In this document: positions 17,062 to 25,667 of the stretch, piece after piece | Layout: each line of letters begins with the position of its first letter | Position numbering within the stretch: the stretch's first letter is position 1 | Source of the DNA: CATOSP01 sp965204715 | Lineage (GTDB): Bacteria; Chloroflexota; Dehalococcoidia; Lucifugimonadales; UBA3495 | DNA: 64,000 nt | NCBI GenBank assembly: GCA_965204715.1 | Contig: OZ242009.1 | Coordinates: 4,030,001-4,094,000, forward strand | Direction: 5' to 3' | Made by a program: the position numbers and the translations under genes | The notes under the pieces: generated by a model | Seen by the model: only the letters and a program-made list of their open reading frames with translations | Database searches by the model: none | What the model was told of the DNA's origin: nothing

Positions 17062-17811
17062 CTAAGGGCCAAGCTCCCGCGGGTCCGCCGGAGGCGGGTC
17101 CGCCGGGGGGATGCCACCGAAGCGCAGGCGCAGCAGGCCGCGGAGGTCCTCGGCCGCGGTGCTGGTTATGTTAACTGTGCTGTTGGGATCGTCGTCCCAC
17201 TTCACCGGCACCGACCTGATGCGGTAGCCCCGCTTGGCGGCGATGACCAGCAGCTCCGTATCGAAGAACCAGTTATTGTTCTTGACGTGGGGAACGATGG
17301 CCTGCGCAGCCTGCCGGGTCAGCGCCTTGAAACCGCACTGGGCGTCGGGAAAGCCCGCGAAGAACATCGACCGGACCATCAGGTTGTATACCCGGGAAAT
17401 GACCTCCCGCTTCAAAGAACGGGTGACCCGCGACTCCTTGCTCAACCGGCTGCCGACGGCTATATGGTCACCGGACTCCAGCGCCCGGACAAGCTCCGGG
17501 TAGTGGACAAGGTCCGTTGAAAGGTCAACGTCCATATAGCTCACGATGTCCGCCGTGCTGTCCATCCAGGCCGCCCGCAGCGCCCGGCCCCTGCCCTTCT
17601 GGGGAATGCGCATGTAGGTGACGCTGGGGTCCCTGGCGCAGAGCATCTCGGACACCGGCCGGGTGTCGTCGGTGGAGGCATTGTCGGCTATGACAACCCG
17701 CCAGGGATTGGACAGGTTGTCCCTGAGAAATTCGGTGAGAATCATGATGGAACGAGGCAGCGTTTGCTCCTCGTTGTAGACGGGGATTACTACTTCAACT
17801 GTGGCAGCCAT
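17062..17811 (-). CDS. family 2 glycosyltransferase (dolichyl-phosphate sugar synthase-like)
   Basis: A 249-residue GT-A fold enzyme. It starts VEVVIPVYNEEQTLPRSI, has IADNASTDDT, the metal-binding DVD in YMDVDLSTDL and the acceptor-side stretch AQCGFKALTRQAA, as in polyprenyl-phosphate mannose or glucose synthases. It would load a sugar on a membrane lipid carrier, but it has no transmembrane helices itself. It is minus strand, downstream of purH after a 217-base gap in which I see nothing, and is convergent with herA. Confidence 0.88.
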   Translation of the reverse strand: MAATVEVVIPVYNEEQTLPRSIMILTEFLRDNLSNPWRVVIADNASTDDTRPVSEMLCARDPSVTYMRIPQKGRGRALRAAWMDSTADIVSYMDVDLSTDLVHYPELVRALESGDHIAVGSRLSKESRVTRSLKREVISRVYNLMVRSMFFAGFPDAQCGFKALTRQAAQAIVPHVKNNNWFFDTELLVIAAKRGYRIRSVPVKWDDDPNSTVNITSTAAEDLRGLLRLRFGGIPPADPPPADPRELGP

Positions 17812-18028
17812 CCCTAGCTCCAGGCCCGCTGAGAGCGTCGCCCCGTCACTGCGAGCCGGACGGCCCGGTCGCCGGGGACCCGGCCCTCAGCATAGGCCGT
17901 AAGTTTCGGGTGCGGCTGATTGTCAATGGTCGTGGGGGTCAATCCCTGCACTTCTCCACATCGTCAGCCGCCGCCCGGGATTGAGTCATTTGTATCCCGC
18001 CCACCTCCCCGCGCAGCATCCGCTTGGC

Positions 18029-19582
18029 TCAGTGCCGGAAGTGTCTTACGCCAGTGAATACCATCGCAATGCCGTGACGGTTGGCGGCCTCCACGACCTC
18101 GTCATCCCGGATTGACCCTCCGGGCTGCACGATGGCGGCGATGCCCGCCTCCGCAGCAAGCTCGATATTGTCTGGGAAGGGGAAAAAGGCGTCCGACGCC
18201 AGCGCCGCACCCTGGGACTTCTCCCCGGATATGCGGCCCGACAGATGGACGCTGACTACACGGTTGGGCTGTCCGGCGCCCATACCGACCAGGGTAAGGT
18301 CCTTGGCGAACACAATGGCGTTAGACTTGATATGCTTGCCGGCCTTCCAGGCAAAGGCCAGATCGGCCAGTTGAGCTTCGCTGGGCTTCCGCTCCGTCAC
18401 GCACTCCCAATCGGCCGGGTCTTCCTCTATAACGTCCGGTGTCTGTACCAGCAGCCCCCCGGTGATGGGGCGAATGTCGTACCCCAACCCGCCGGAGTCT
18501 TGGTCCACGGCCAGAATGCGCAGGTTGCGCTTGCGTTGCAGAATCTCCAGTGCTTCCGGCTCGTAGTCCGGCGCCACGACAACTTCGTAGAACACCGGCC
18601 CCATCGCTTCAGCAGAGGCGGCGGTGACCGTGCGGTTGAAGCCCACGATGCCCCCGAAGGCCGAAACCGTGTCGCCCTCGAAGGCCCTGCGGTACGCCTC
18701 GCTCTGGTCCGAGTGGCTGGCCAGTCCGCAGGGGTTGGCGTGTTTTATCACCGCCGCGGTGGAATCCGGGAAGTCACTGACCACCCGCCAGGCGGCGTCG
18801 GCGTCCATCAGGTTGTTGTAGGAAAGCTCCCGGCCATGCAGTTGCCTGGCGTTGGCCACGCCGCCTGCCGACGTTCCCGCAGGCACGTACAGAGCGCCCG
18901 CCTGGTGCGGGTTCTCTCCATAGCGCAGCTTCGACACCTGTCTCAGGGCTATGGCCAGGTCGGGCGTCAATGGGTCGTCCTCAACGGCAGTTCCGCCCAG
19001 GTATCCGGTCACCGCGGCATCGTAGGTTGCCACGTGGCGGAAGGCTTTGGCGGCGAGACCCCGGCGTTCCTCCAGGGTCAGCCCTCCTTTGGCCAACTTC
19101 TCTCCGACCCAACCGTAGTCGTTGGGGTCCACGACCACCACTACCGACGGGAAGTTCTTGGCCGCCGCCCGGAGCATGGTGGGGCCGCCGATGTCGATGT
19201 TCTCCAGGGCGTCATCCAGAGTCGCCCCCGGCTTGCTGATGGTGTCCACGAATGGGTACAGGTTGACAGCTACCAGGTTGATCAGGCCCATACCGTGCCG
19301 GGCAAGCTCGTCCATGTGTTCCCGCGAGTCGCGGCGGGCCAGCAGGCCGCCATAGATGGTCGGATGCAGCGTCTTGACCCGGCCATCGAGGATTTCTGGA
19401 GAGCCGGTAACTTCGGATACCTGGAGTACCGGCAACCCCCCTTCCTGGGATAGCGTGCTGTGGGTCCCTCCAGTGCTGATCAACTCGAACCCGGCTGCGA
19501 CCAGCGCCTGACCAAACCCCACCACACCGCTCTTGTCGTAAACGCTCAGTAATGCTCTCAAATCAGTCTTGCCCTTCATCAT
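18029..19582 (-). CDS. purH: bifunctional AICAR transformylase / IMP cyclohydrolase
   Basis: A 517-residue enzyme for the last two steps of IMP synthesis. The N-terminal MGS-like cyclohydrolase domain begins KTDLRALLSVYDKSGVV and contains LISTGGTHSTL and VKTLHPTIYGGLLARR; the transformylase domain has LRYGENPHQAGALY and ends with AAIVQPGGSIRDDEVVEAA. Length is typical. The ATG at 19582 starts a normal N-terminus. It is the third purine gene of the minus-strand run purF-purM-purH; the 178 bases before it carry a palindromic dispersed repeat. Confidence 0.97.
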   Translation of the reverse strand: MMKGKTDLRALLSVYDKSGVVGFGQALVAAGFELISTGGTHSTLSQEGGLPVLQVSEVTGSPEILDGRVKTLHPTIYGGLLARRDSREHMDELARHGMGLINLVAVNLYPFVDTISKPGATLDDALENIDIGGPTMLRAAAKNFPSVVVVVDPNDYGWVGEKLAKGGLTLEERRGLAAKAFRHVATYDAAVTGYLGGTAVEDDPLTPDLAIALRQVSKLRYGENPHQAGALYVPAGTSAGGVANARQLHGRELSYNNLMDADAAWRVVSDFPDSTAAVIKHANPCGLASHSDQSEAYRRAFEGDTVSAFGGIVGFNRTVTAASAEAMGPVFYEVVVAPDYEPEALEILQRKRNLRILAVDQDSGGLGYDIRPITGGLLVQTPDVIEEDPADWECVTERKPSEAQLADLAFAWKAGKHIKSNAIVFAKDLTLVGMGAGQPNRVVSVHLSGRISGEKSQGAALASDAFFPFPDNIELAAEAGIAAIVQPGGSIRDDEVVEAANRHGIAMVFTGVRHFRH

Positions 19583-19655
19583 TACGGGAATAGTTGGCAG
19601 TGGTCATTCTGGAGGGTAGCGAACGATTCGGATTGTCCCCTTCCTGGCCCCAACC

Positions 19656-19680
19656 GTCATTCCCGCGAAAGCGGGAATCC
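19656..19680. repeat. dispersed palindromic repeat, copy 1
   Basis: An imperfect palindrome with ATTCCCGC and GCGGGAAT arms, lying in the purM-purH gap. Related copies are at 49603-49627 and 58992-59016. All three are intergenic, so they look like a small dispersed hairpin element. Confidence 0.6.
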
Positions 19681-19760
19681 ACCCGCCATCGTCAGTCGGC
19701 TGGACCACCTGGAAAGGAATACTGCCATTCTCGGAGCGGGTCTTGCCTGACCATCCAGCG

Positions 19761-20783
19761 TTAGTCATCAACAAAGATTACCTGGTCCTCTCCCACACGC
19801 TCGACAATGCTTCCAACGAGAACGGCATCGGGCAATTTCTCCTGCACCACCGCCAGATTCTCGTCACCGCACACCGCTACCATCCCCAAGCCCATGTTGA
19901 AGACCCGGTGCATCTCCTCGGCGCTAACCCCGCCTTCCCGCTGCAGCAGGTCGAATACCGGCGGCACGCGCCATGACCCACGCCGGAAGCTGGCACACAG
20001 CCCGCCGGGCAGTACCGGCGGCACCTTTCCCGGAATGCCTCCCCCGGTAATGTGGGCCAGTCCCTTTACCAGACCCAACACCGGCTCCAGCATCGGGTAG
20101 TAACAGCGGTGCCGGACCAATAACTCTTCGCCAAGCTGGTGCTGCAACTCGTCGTAGTACCGGAACAGCACCGAGGGATTTTCGTCGATGCCAAAAACGC
20201 GGCGTACTAGAGAGAATCCGTTGGTGTGCAGTCCGTTGGACGGAATACCGACGATATGGTCTCCGGCTTCAATGGTGTCCCCATTGAGCACCGCGCCGGA
20301 CTCCGCGACGCCTACCACGAACCCGGCCAGCTCGATTTCGTCCGGGCCGTAGGTGTCCGGCAACTGGGCCGTCTCCCCACCTATCAGGGCGCAGCCCACT
20401 TCCCGGCATCCCCACACGATCCCGCGCATGAGGGTGTCCATAAGCTGGGCGTCGAGTTCGCTGAACGCCACGTAGTCCAGGAAAAACAGGGGCCGAGCGC
20501 CGCGGGTGAGGATGTCGTTGACGTTGAGGGTGACCAGGTCCTGTCCGATGGACTCGTAGTGGCCCAGGTGGGCGGCGATTTTCAGCTTGGTGCCCACCCC
20601 GTCGGTGCTGGCGACCAGTACAGGCTCGGAGTATCCGTTGAGACGGTAGAGTCCGGCAAAGTCGCCGTTGGGGTTGAGTACTTCAGGGCCGTGGGTCGCG
20701 GTGGCGAACGCCTTTATTCGCTCCTTGAGCGCGCCCATTGCATCCAGGTCAACCCCGGACGACCGGTAATCGGAAACGCTCAA
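19761..20783 (-). CDS. purM: phosphoribosylformylglycinamidine cyclo-ligase
   Basis: AIR synthetase, the fifth step of purine synthesis. The family hallmarks are visible: DYRSSGVDLDA at the N-terminus, VASTDGVGTKLKIA, VTLNVNDILTRGARPLFFLDY, IGGETAQLPD and ITGGGIPGKVPPVLP. I place the start at TTG 20783, nine bases after GGGAGG, giving 340 residues and the usual start SVSDYRSSG; the frame remains open to 20813. It lies 91 bases behind purF and is probably co-transcribed with it. Confidence 0.96.
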   Translation of the reverse strand: MSVSDYRSSGVDLDAMGALKERIKAFATATHGPEVLNPNGDFAGLYRLNGYSEPVLVASTDGVGTKLKIAAHLGHYESIGQDLVTLNVNDILTRGARPLFFLDYVAFSELDAQLMDTLMRGIVWGCREVGCALIGGETAQLPDTYGPDEIELAGFVVGVAESGAVLNGDTIEAGDHIVGIPSNGLHTNGFSLVRRVFGIDENPSVLFRYYDELQHQLGEELLVRHRCYYPMLEPVLGLVKGLAHITGGGIPGKVPPVLPGGLCASFRRGSWRVPPVFDLLQREGGVSAEEMHRVFNMGLGMVAVCGDENLAVVQEKLPDAVLVGSIVERVGEDQVIFVDD

Positions 20784-20874
20784 CTGTGCCTGCCTCCCAA
20801 CCTGCACCACCACACACTGAGGGCCGGATCCCCCGCGGCCATGCCGGCCGGCCCGCAGTGATGGGGCGACGTTC

Positions 20875-22338
20875 TCACTGGGAACTGACCGGACTCGCTC
20901 CGGATTCCTCCAGAATGAGCTTGGTCAACTCCAATTGGACCGGCACCGGGTAATCGCCCGTGAAACAGGCATTGCAGAAACCGCCCCCGCCCTTGCCGAC
21001 AACTTTCATCAACCCTTTGACGCTGAGGTAGCCGAGGCTGTCCGCTCCGGTCATAGCCTGGATTTCCGGCACGGTCTTGTTGGCGGCCACCAATTCCTGG
21101 CGGCTTGCCATGTCCACGCCCATATAGCAGGGGTGCATGATGGGCGGGGCGCACACCCGCATGTGTACTTCTTTAGCCCCGGCACGGCGCAGTAGCCGGA
21201 CCACGTGGGGAGTCGTGGTGCCACGGACAATGCTGTCGTCCACCACAACCAGGCGCTGCCCGGAGATTACATCGGTCAGAGGGTTGAATTTCTGCCGTAC
21301 CCCCAAATCCCGGGACCGCTGGTCGGGTTCTATAAAGGTACGTCCCACATACCGGTTCTTGACCAGCCCCTCGCTGAAGGGAATACCCGATGCCCTGGCG
21401 TACCCAACCGCTGCCGCAGTGGAGGAGTCGGGTATCCCTATGACCATGTCGGCGTCTACCGGATGTTCCCGGGCCAACTGGGATCCCATTTCCTGGCGGG
21501 CTGAATGCACCAACCGCCCGTCGAGGTTGCTGTCCGGGCGGGCGAAGTATATGAGCTCGAAAACGCAGAGCGCCCGGCGGTCATTTTCCCTCGTCCACCG
21601 GGCGGAGCGAAGCCCATTGCCGTCGATGACGATGACTTCGCCCGGTTCCACCTCCCGGAGATACTCGGCCCCCAGATGGTCCAGGGCGCAGCTTTCGGAT
21701 GCGACGGCCCACCCCTCTCCCATCTTGCCCAGGCAAAGCGGCCTGATGCCCAGGGGATCGCGCGCCGCCACAAGGGTATCCTCGCTCAGGGCAACCATTG
21801 AATAAGCGCCTTCCAACTGCCGCATACAGTGGAATACCCGGTCCTCCCAAGACTGACCGGAGGCATTGGCGAGGAGGTAAGCGATGACCTCCGTGTCGGT
21901 GGTTGCGGTGAAGGTGCAGCCCCAATCCCTCTGGAGTTGGTTCTTCAGTTGGAGGGCATTGATGATATTGCCGTTGTTAGCCAGGGCCACCGTCCCGTGA
22001 AACCCATCAACCAATAGAGGCTGGGCGTTGCAGGACTCGCTGCTGCCGGTCGTGGAGTACCGGGTGTGGCCGATGGCCCGTTCCCCGGTCAGCAGGTAGA
22101 AATCCTGTTCCCGGAACGCTTGGGTCACAAGGCCCATCTGGGCATGGACCTTTATGTTAACTCCGTCGCTGGATGCGATCCCCGCGCTTTCCTGGCCGCG
22201 GTGCTGGAGCGCGAATAAGCCGAAGTACGCCTGGACGCTGGCCTCTCCTCCCGGTGCGTATACACCAACAACGCCACACTCTTCTTTAGGGTGGTCGAAT
22301 GCTCCGGCGAAAGGGGAAGACTCCATCTCGCTGTACAC
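20875..22338 (-). CDS. purF: amidophosphoribosyltransferase (Fe-S type)
   Basis: The committing enzyme of purine synthesis, transferring glutamine nitrogen to PRPP. A 20-residue propeptide precedes the nucleophile C21 (KEECGVVGVYAPG), which must be exposed by processing. The PRPP site VVVDDSIVRGTT is present. Cysteines in LCVFELIYF, HPCYMG and GFCNACF match the 4Fe-4S ligands of the Bacillus-type enzyme. The start is GTG 22338 (an ATG lies four codons in). A promoter reads TTGACC, 17 bases, TAAGAT and only six bases to the GTG, so the mRNA seems leaderless. Confidence 0.97.
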   Translation of the reverse strand: MYSEMESSPFAGAFDHPKEECGVVGVYAPGGEASVQAYFGLFALQHRGQESAGIASSDGVNIKVHAQMGLVTQAFREQDFYLLTGERAIGHTRYSTTGSSESCNAQPLLVDGFHGTVALANNGNIINALQLKNQLQRDWGCTFTATTDTEVIAYLLANASGQSWEDRVFHCMRQLEGAYSMVALSEDTLVAARDPLGIRPLCLGKMGEGWAVASESCALDHLGAEYLREVEPGEVIVIDGNGLRSARWTRENDRRALCVFELIYFARPDSNLDGRLVHSARQEMGSQLAREHPVDADMVIGIPDSSTAAAVGYARASGIPFSEGLVKNRYVGRTFIEPDQRSRDLGVRQKFNPLTDVISGQRLVVVDDSIVRGTTTPHVVRLLRRAGAKEVHMRVCAPPIMHPCYMGVDMASRQELVAANKTVPEIQAMTGADSLGYLSVKGLMKVVGKGGGGFCNACFTGDYPVPVQLELTKLILEESGASPVSSQ

Positions 22339-22344
22339 CGCCCT

Positions 22345-22373
22345 ATCTTAAAATGGCGTATGGACCGGGTCAA
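22345..22373 (-). promoter_or_regulatory. purF promoter giving a near-leaderless mRNA
   Basis: On the minus strand TTGACC (22368-22373) and TAAGAT (22345-22350) are separated by exactly 17 bases. The purF GTG begins six bases after the -10 box, so transcription would start at or within a base or two of the start codon, leaving no room for a Shine-Dalgarno sequence or a purine riboswitch. Confidence 0.65.
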
Positions 22374-22437
22374 CCGGACTTGGAATGGTTGCCTTGGGCA
22401 GCCGGGCGCTGAAGTTCCGGGACCGGACTGGTATGAG

Positions 22438-23559
22438 TTACAGGCCCAGCGCGTCGGCCAGCAGCCGCTTGTGTACCTTCGGCTCCCCCAGGTAGTGGTA
22501 CAGGGTGCGGGAAGCCGCCGTGTGCAGCGTCAACCCATATTCCGTCATGCTTCCCACCCCGGCGTGGACCTCGTGGGCGAAGTTGCAGGCCTCGTGGTAG
22601 GCCGTGCTGCCCACCGCCTTGGCCAGGTGGATGCTGTCGGTGGCTTCCCGGCCGGCGTCCAGCTTCCAGAGGGTCTCGTAGGTGGTCCACCGGGCCGCAT
22701 CAAGCTGGTTCACCAGGTTGATGATATGGTCCTGTACCCGCTGGAACCGGCCTATAGGAGTACTGAACTGGACCCGCGTCCGGCTGTACTCCACCGACAT
22801 TTCATACACAGCCTGGCAGGCTCCCACCTGGTAGGCGCACAGTATGGGGATGGTGTTGGCGATTCCCCGGGTCAGAGCAGACCAGCCCCCGGCGATGCTG
22901 CCGCCCAGTATGTTGGAGGAGTCAACCGCCACGTTCTCCAGCTTGACCTCGGCCAGGTTCCAACCGAACCCTTCCAGGGGCCGCACCGATACGCCGGGAG
23001 AGTCCGCCGGGACCATCACCAGCCCGACGTCATTGCCATTCTCGGACCTCACGGAGCATAGCAGGTGGGTAGCAAACGTGGCATCGAAGACATAGACTTT
23101 GACCCCGTCCACCCGCACACCGCTGCCGTTGCTCCGGGCTACGGCGTGAACGTCCTCTGGGTGCCAGCTATAGTCGGCCTCGGTGATGGCCGGGACCAGA
23201 AGCCGCTCGCCCCTGGCGATGGCTGACAGCCATTCCTGTTTCTGCTCATCGGAACCGCCCGCCATCATGGTAAAGGCGCTGAGAACACTGGAGCTTATGT
23301 GAGGACCGGGCACCGGTCCCCGTCCCAGTTCCTCGAACATCACGCCCGCGTCGGTGAAGGAGCCGCCCTCGCCGCCGAACTCCTGTGGAATCAGGATGCC
23401 CATCCAGCCGGTTTCCACCAGCTTCTGCCAGGGTTCCGATGGTACGGCGTCGCCCGATTCAGCCATCTCAAGGAGCACGCTCTTGGGGTACTCCTGCTGG
23501 ATGAATCCTCGGACCGCCGATTTCAGCATCTCCTGTTCCGGGGTCAGCGCCAAGTCCAT
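22438..23559 (-). CDS. acyl-CoA dehydrogenase family protein (small or partner subunit type)
   Basis: A 373-residue acyl-CoA dehydrogenase-fold flavoprotein. The N-terminal helical domain starts MDLALTPEQEMLKSAVRGF, with GWMGILIPQEFGGEGG, and the C-terminal helical domain has RVQFSTPIGRFQRVQDHI and HAGVGSMTEYGLTLH. The usual catalytic glutamate is not obvious, and such divergent members often pair with a second dehydrogenase as heteromers. The other dehydrogenase gene lies upstream at 23840-25072 with only the broken hicB between them, so a two-subunit enzyme acting on a bulky or branched acyl-CoA is plausible (inference). ATG start at 23559. Confidence 0.88.
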   Translation of the reverse strand: MDLALTPEQEMLKSAVRGFIQQEYPKSVLLEMAESGDAVPSEPWQKLVETGWMGILIPQEFGGEGGSFTDAGVMFEELGRGPVPGPHISSSVLSAFTMMAGGSDEQKQEWLSAIARGERLLVPAITEADYSWHPEDVHAVARSNGSGVRVDGVKVYVFDATFATHLLCSVRSENGNDVGLVMVPADSPGVSVRPLEGFGWNLAEVKLENVAVDSSNILGGSIAGGWSALTRGIANTIPILCAYQVGACQAVYEMSVEYSRTRVQFSTPIGRFQRVQDHIINLVNQLDAARWTTYETLWKLDAGREATDSIHLAKAVGSTAYHEACNFAHEVHAGVGSMTEYGLTLHTAASRTLYHYLGEPKVHKRLLADALGL

Positions 23560-23639
23560 GTGTTAGCTCCTTCCGGTCCGGCCGGTTAACCCGGCACCTG
23601 CACCTTGACTGCCATTTCGCCGTTGTCTTCGGGTACAGG

Positions 23640-23820
23640 CTAGCCGTAGTCGTTCAACATTTCCGGCACTCCCTCGATGGCGTCCCTGGTCATCTCAATC
23701 GCTTCTTCCAGGGAATCCCCTTGGGAGCCGCATCCCGGCAAAGCCGGGACTCCGGTCCAGAACTCGCCATCTCCGTCCGGGTGCTTCATTCGGGTGGATG
23801 ACGACCGTGAACGCTCTCAT
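23640..23820 (-). pseudogene. hicB-like antitoxin remnant with a frameshift
   Basis: From ATG 23820 the frame reads MRAFTVVIHP, the usual HicB first strand, and then leaves the family pattern. The family sequence continues in another frame from ATG 23789: GEFWTGVPALPGCGSQGDSL and EEAIEMTRDAIEG, ending at TAG 23640-23642. The two starts are 31 bases apart, so one frame cannot cover both. No hicA partner flanks it. It lies between two acyl-CoA dehydrogenase genes, about 1.6 kb from an intact hicB-hicA pair. Confidence 0.65.
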
Positions 23821-23839
23821 CAGGCAAGCCCTGGGAACG

Positions 23840-25072
23840 CTACGCCAGCGCTCCGGCGCGCTCCCGCACCTCGCGGCCTATGCCGATGCGGCGGGCCATG
23901 ATCACCTTCTGGATGTCGGCGGTGCCGCCCGGGTGAATGGCCACGATGGCGGAACGCTGGTGCGACTCCATGTGCCCGTTGCCCGCGCCCCACGTTTCGT
24001 CGTAGGTCAGGGCCGACGGCCCCAGAATGTCCAGAATCGCTGTGGACATGCGCAGGCCCGACATCTTCCGGAAGTAGGAAGCCTGCGGCCCTTCGTAGGT
24101 CAGGTTGGTCTTGCTGTGGCGCATCCAGTAGTTGCGCAGGTTGAACAGCCGCGCAACCTCGGCTTCCATGTATATGTCAATCAGCCGGTCCCTTACGTCC
24201 GGGTCCTTGGTCAACGGCTCGCCGCGGCGGTTGGTCTTCTTGCAGTAGTCGAACAGGTTATCGACCATCCAGTTGCGCCCGATGCGGCCCCCGCTGCCGT
24301 GCTCCAACTCCAGGTGGGTGGTGGCGACCTTCCAGCCCTCGTTCTCTCCCCCCACCAGGTTGAAGGCCGGGACACGGACATTGTCGAAGTAGACCGTGTT
24401 CTTGACGCCGGAACCCGCCCCCGACTCACCGCCCGCAATGAGCAGGTCCATGGGCTGCACGGTGATCCCCGGCAGGTCAGCCGGAATCATGAACCAGCCC
24501 AGGTTCTGGTGCCGGGGGGCCTCATTGTCGGTGCAGGTCAGGGTCCACATGTAGTCGCAGCCCAGGTCGCTGCCGACGAAAACCTTCTGCCCGTTGATGA
24601 CGTATTCGTCACCGTCCCGCTCGGCCCGGGTCTTCACGCTGGCAACGTCAGACCCGGCTTCCGGCTCGGTGAGCAACTGCCAGGTGCGGACCTCGCCGCG
24701 GAAAATCCTGGGGAGGAATTCCTGCTTCTGCTCCTCGCTGCCCCATACCAAGATGGAAGCGCCGCCCAACCGCCCGCCGGAGTCGTAGTAGGGAGGGATG
24801 CTCAACCCGTAGGAGTCAACCTCTTCTTCCAGCACCACCGAGTGGTCCAGGGAGAGACCGCCGCCGCCGTATTCCTGGGGCGCGGTGGCCCAGAGCCAGC
24901 CCTTGGACCCCAGCCTGCGGCCCAGGTCGCGGCGAAGTTCATACTGCTCGGGGCCGGACTTGGCCGAGTCCGCCGGGTGGGAAATGTCCGGCGACACGTT
25001 ATCCTTCAGCCATTCCCGGACCTCCTGGCGAAACTCTTCCTGCTCCTGGGTGTAGCGCGGTTCAAAGTCCAT
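23840..25072 (-). CDS. acyl-CoA dehydrogenase
   Basis: A 410-residue acyl-CoA dehydrogenase, larger than its neighbour. It shows WATAPQEYGGGGLSLDHSVV, the FAD/substrate stretch QLLTEPEAGSDVASVKTRA, VINGQKVFVGSDLGCDYMW and a C-terminal GGTADIQKVIMARRIG, which resembles the usual GT-EIQ-I-ARR ending that contacts FAD. It introduces a double bond into an acyl-CoA and passes electrons to ETF. ATG start at 25072. It is upstream of the second dehydrogenase; both probably form one catabolic unit. Confidence 0.93.
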   Translation of the reverse strand: MDFEPRYTQEQEEFRQEVREWLKDNVSPDISHPADSAKSGPEQYELRRDLGRRLGSKGWLWATAPQEYGGGGLSLDHSVVLEEEVDSYGLSIPPYYDSGGRLGGASILVWGSEEQKQEFLPRIFRGEVRTWQLLTEPEAGSDVASVKTRAERDGDEYVINGQKVFVGSDLGCDYMWTLTCTDNEAPRHQNLGWFMIPADLPGITVQPMDLLIAGGESGAGSGVKNTVYFDNVRVPAFNLVGGENEGWKVATTHLELEHGSGGRIGRNWMVDNLFDYCKKTNRRGEPLTKDPDVRDRLIDIYMEAEVARLFNLRNYWMRHSKTNLTYEGPQASYFRKMSGLRMSTAILDILGPSALTYDETWGAGNGHMESHQRSAIVAIHPGGTADIQKVIMARRIGIGREVRERAGALA

Positions 25073-25158
25073 CTTGTCCTCCTCTGAATGCCGGGGCCTC
25101 TGCGCCCGTGCCGGCCCGTGGTGATGGGCGGTGTTGCTCAGTCTGGCTCTGGGTGGCG

Positions 25159-25404
25159 TCAGTCTGTGTAGAACGCTTCTCTTAACTGCTCTTCTGGGAT
25201 ATACCGGGAGGCTTGCTGATATATTTCGTGGAGAGTGCCCAACCTCAACTCGCGGTGTCTGGGGACTGAAATGGTTTGCCTATGCCCCTCCGATGAGTAT
25301 CTGCGAAGCTTCATGTGGCTGCCCCTCTGAGAATGGAGACGAAATCCAAACCCCATGAGGACTGACACCACTTGGTCTCCAGACAGCCTCCTAAGTCTGG
25401 GCAC
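25159..25404 (-). CDS. hicA: HicA-type toxin (mRNA interferase)
   Basis: An 81-residue double-stranded-RNA-binding-like toxin of the HicA/YcfA family: LSGDQVVSVLMGFGFRLHSQ then RGSHMKLRR with the catalytic-type histidine, and ISVPRHRELRLGTLHEIYQQ. HicA cleaves mRNA and is neutralised by HicB. It starts at GTG 25404 inside the last codons of hicB (14-base overlap), so translation is coupled to the antitoxin. Order is antitoxin first, the reverse of the classical hicA-hicB. Confidence 0.88.
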   Translation of the reverse strand: MPRLRRLSGDQVVSVLMGFGFRLHSQRGSHMKLRRYSSEGHRQTISVPRHRELRLGTLHEIYQQASRYIPEEQLREAFYTD

Positions 25405-25654
25405 TCACAACGCCTGCATCGAAAGTCATCACTATCGACGGGTTCGGCGTCAGGCCATACTCGGCCGGGTCATCTCCCTCCAGATGCAATTCGATGACCT
25501 CCCGGAGATTATCGACCAATTCATCGAAGGTGCGGCCCTGAGTTACAGCCGAAATTTCACGGCATGAGGCCACGTACCAGCCTTCGCTCTTGCTTACAAC
25601 AGCCGTGATCGTAGACTGTAGCGGCGTGACGGATACGTTCCCGTCGTCGCTCAT
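25391..25654 (-). CDS. hicB: HicB-type antitoxin
   Basis: An 87-residue HicB-like protein with the partial RNase-H-like fold: TAVVSKSEGWYVASCREISAV, TQGRTFDELVDNLREVIEL and a short acidic tail (LEGDDPAEYG). It would bind and block HicA. ATG 25654 gives the natural start; the frame is open to 25717 but that part overlaps the preceding gene. It begins 13 bases after the stop of the D-aminoacylase gene and may be transcribed with it or from a promoter inside that gene. No long DNA-binding domain is visible. Confidence 0.85.
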   Translation of the reverse strand: MSDDGNVSVTPLQSTITAVVSKSEGWYVASCREISAVTQGRTFDELVDNLREVIELHLEGDDPAEYGLTPNPSIVMTFDAGVVSAQT

Positions 25655-25667
25655 TGCTGCCGCCCCG

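Noticed and set aside
18245..19453. 402-residue plus-strand frame opposite purH
   Set aside because: Antisense shadow of a certain gene in GC-rich DNA; no family features or ribosome site.
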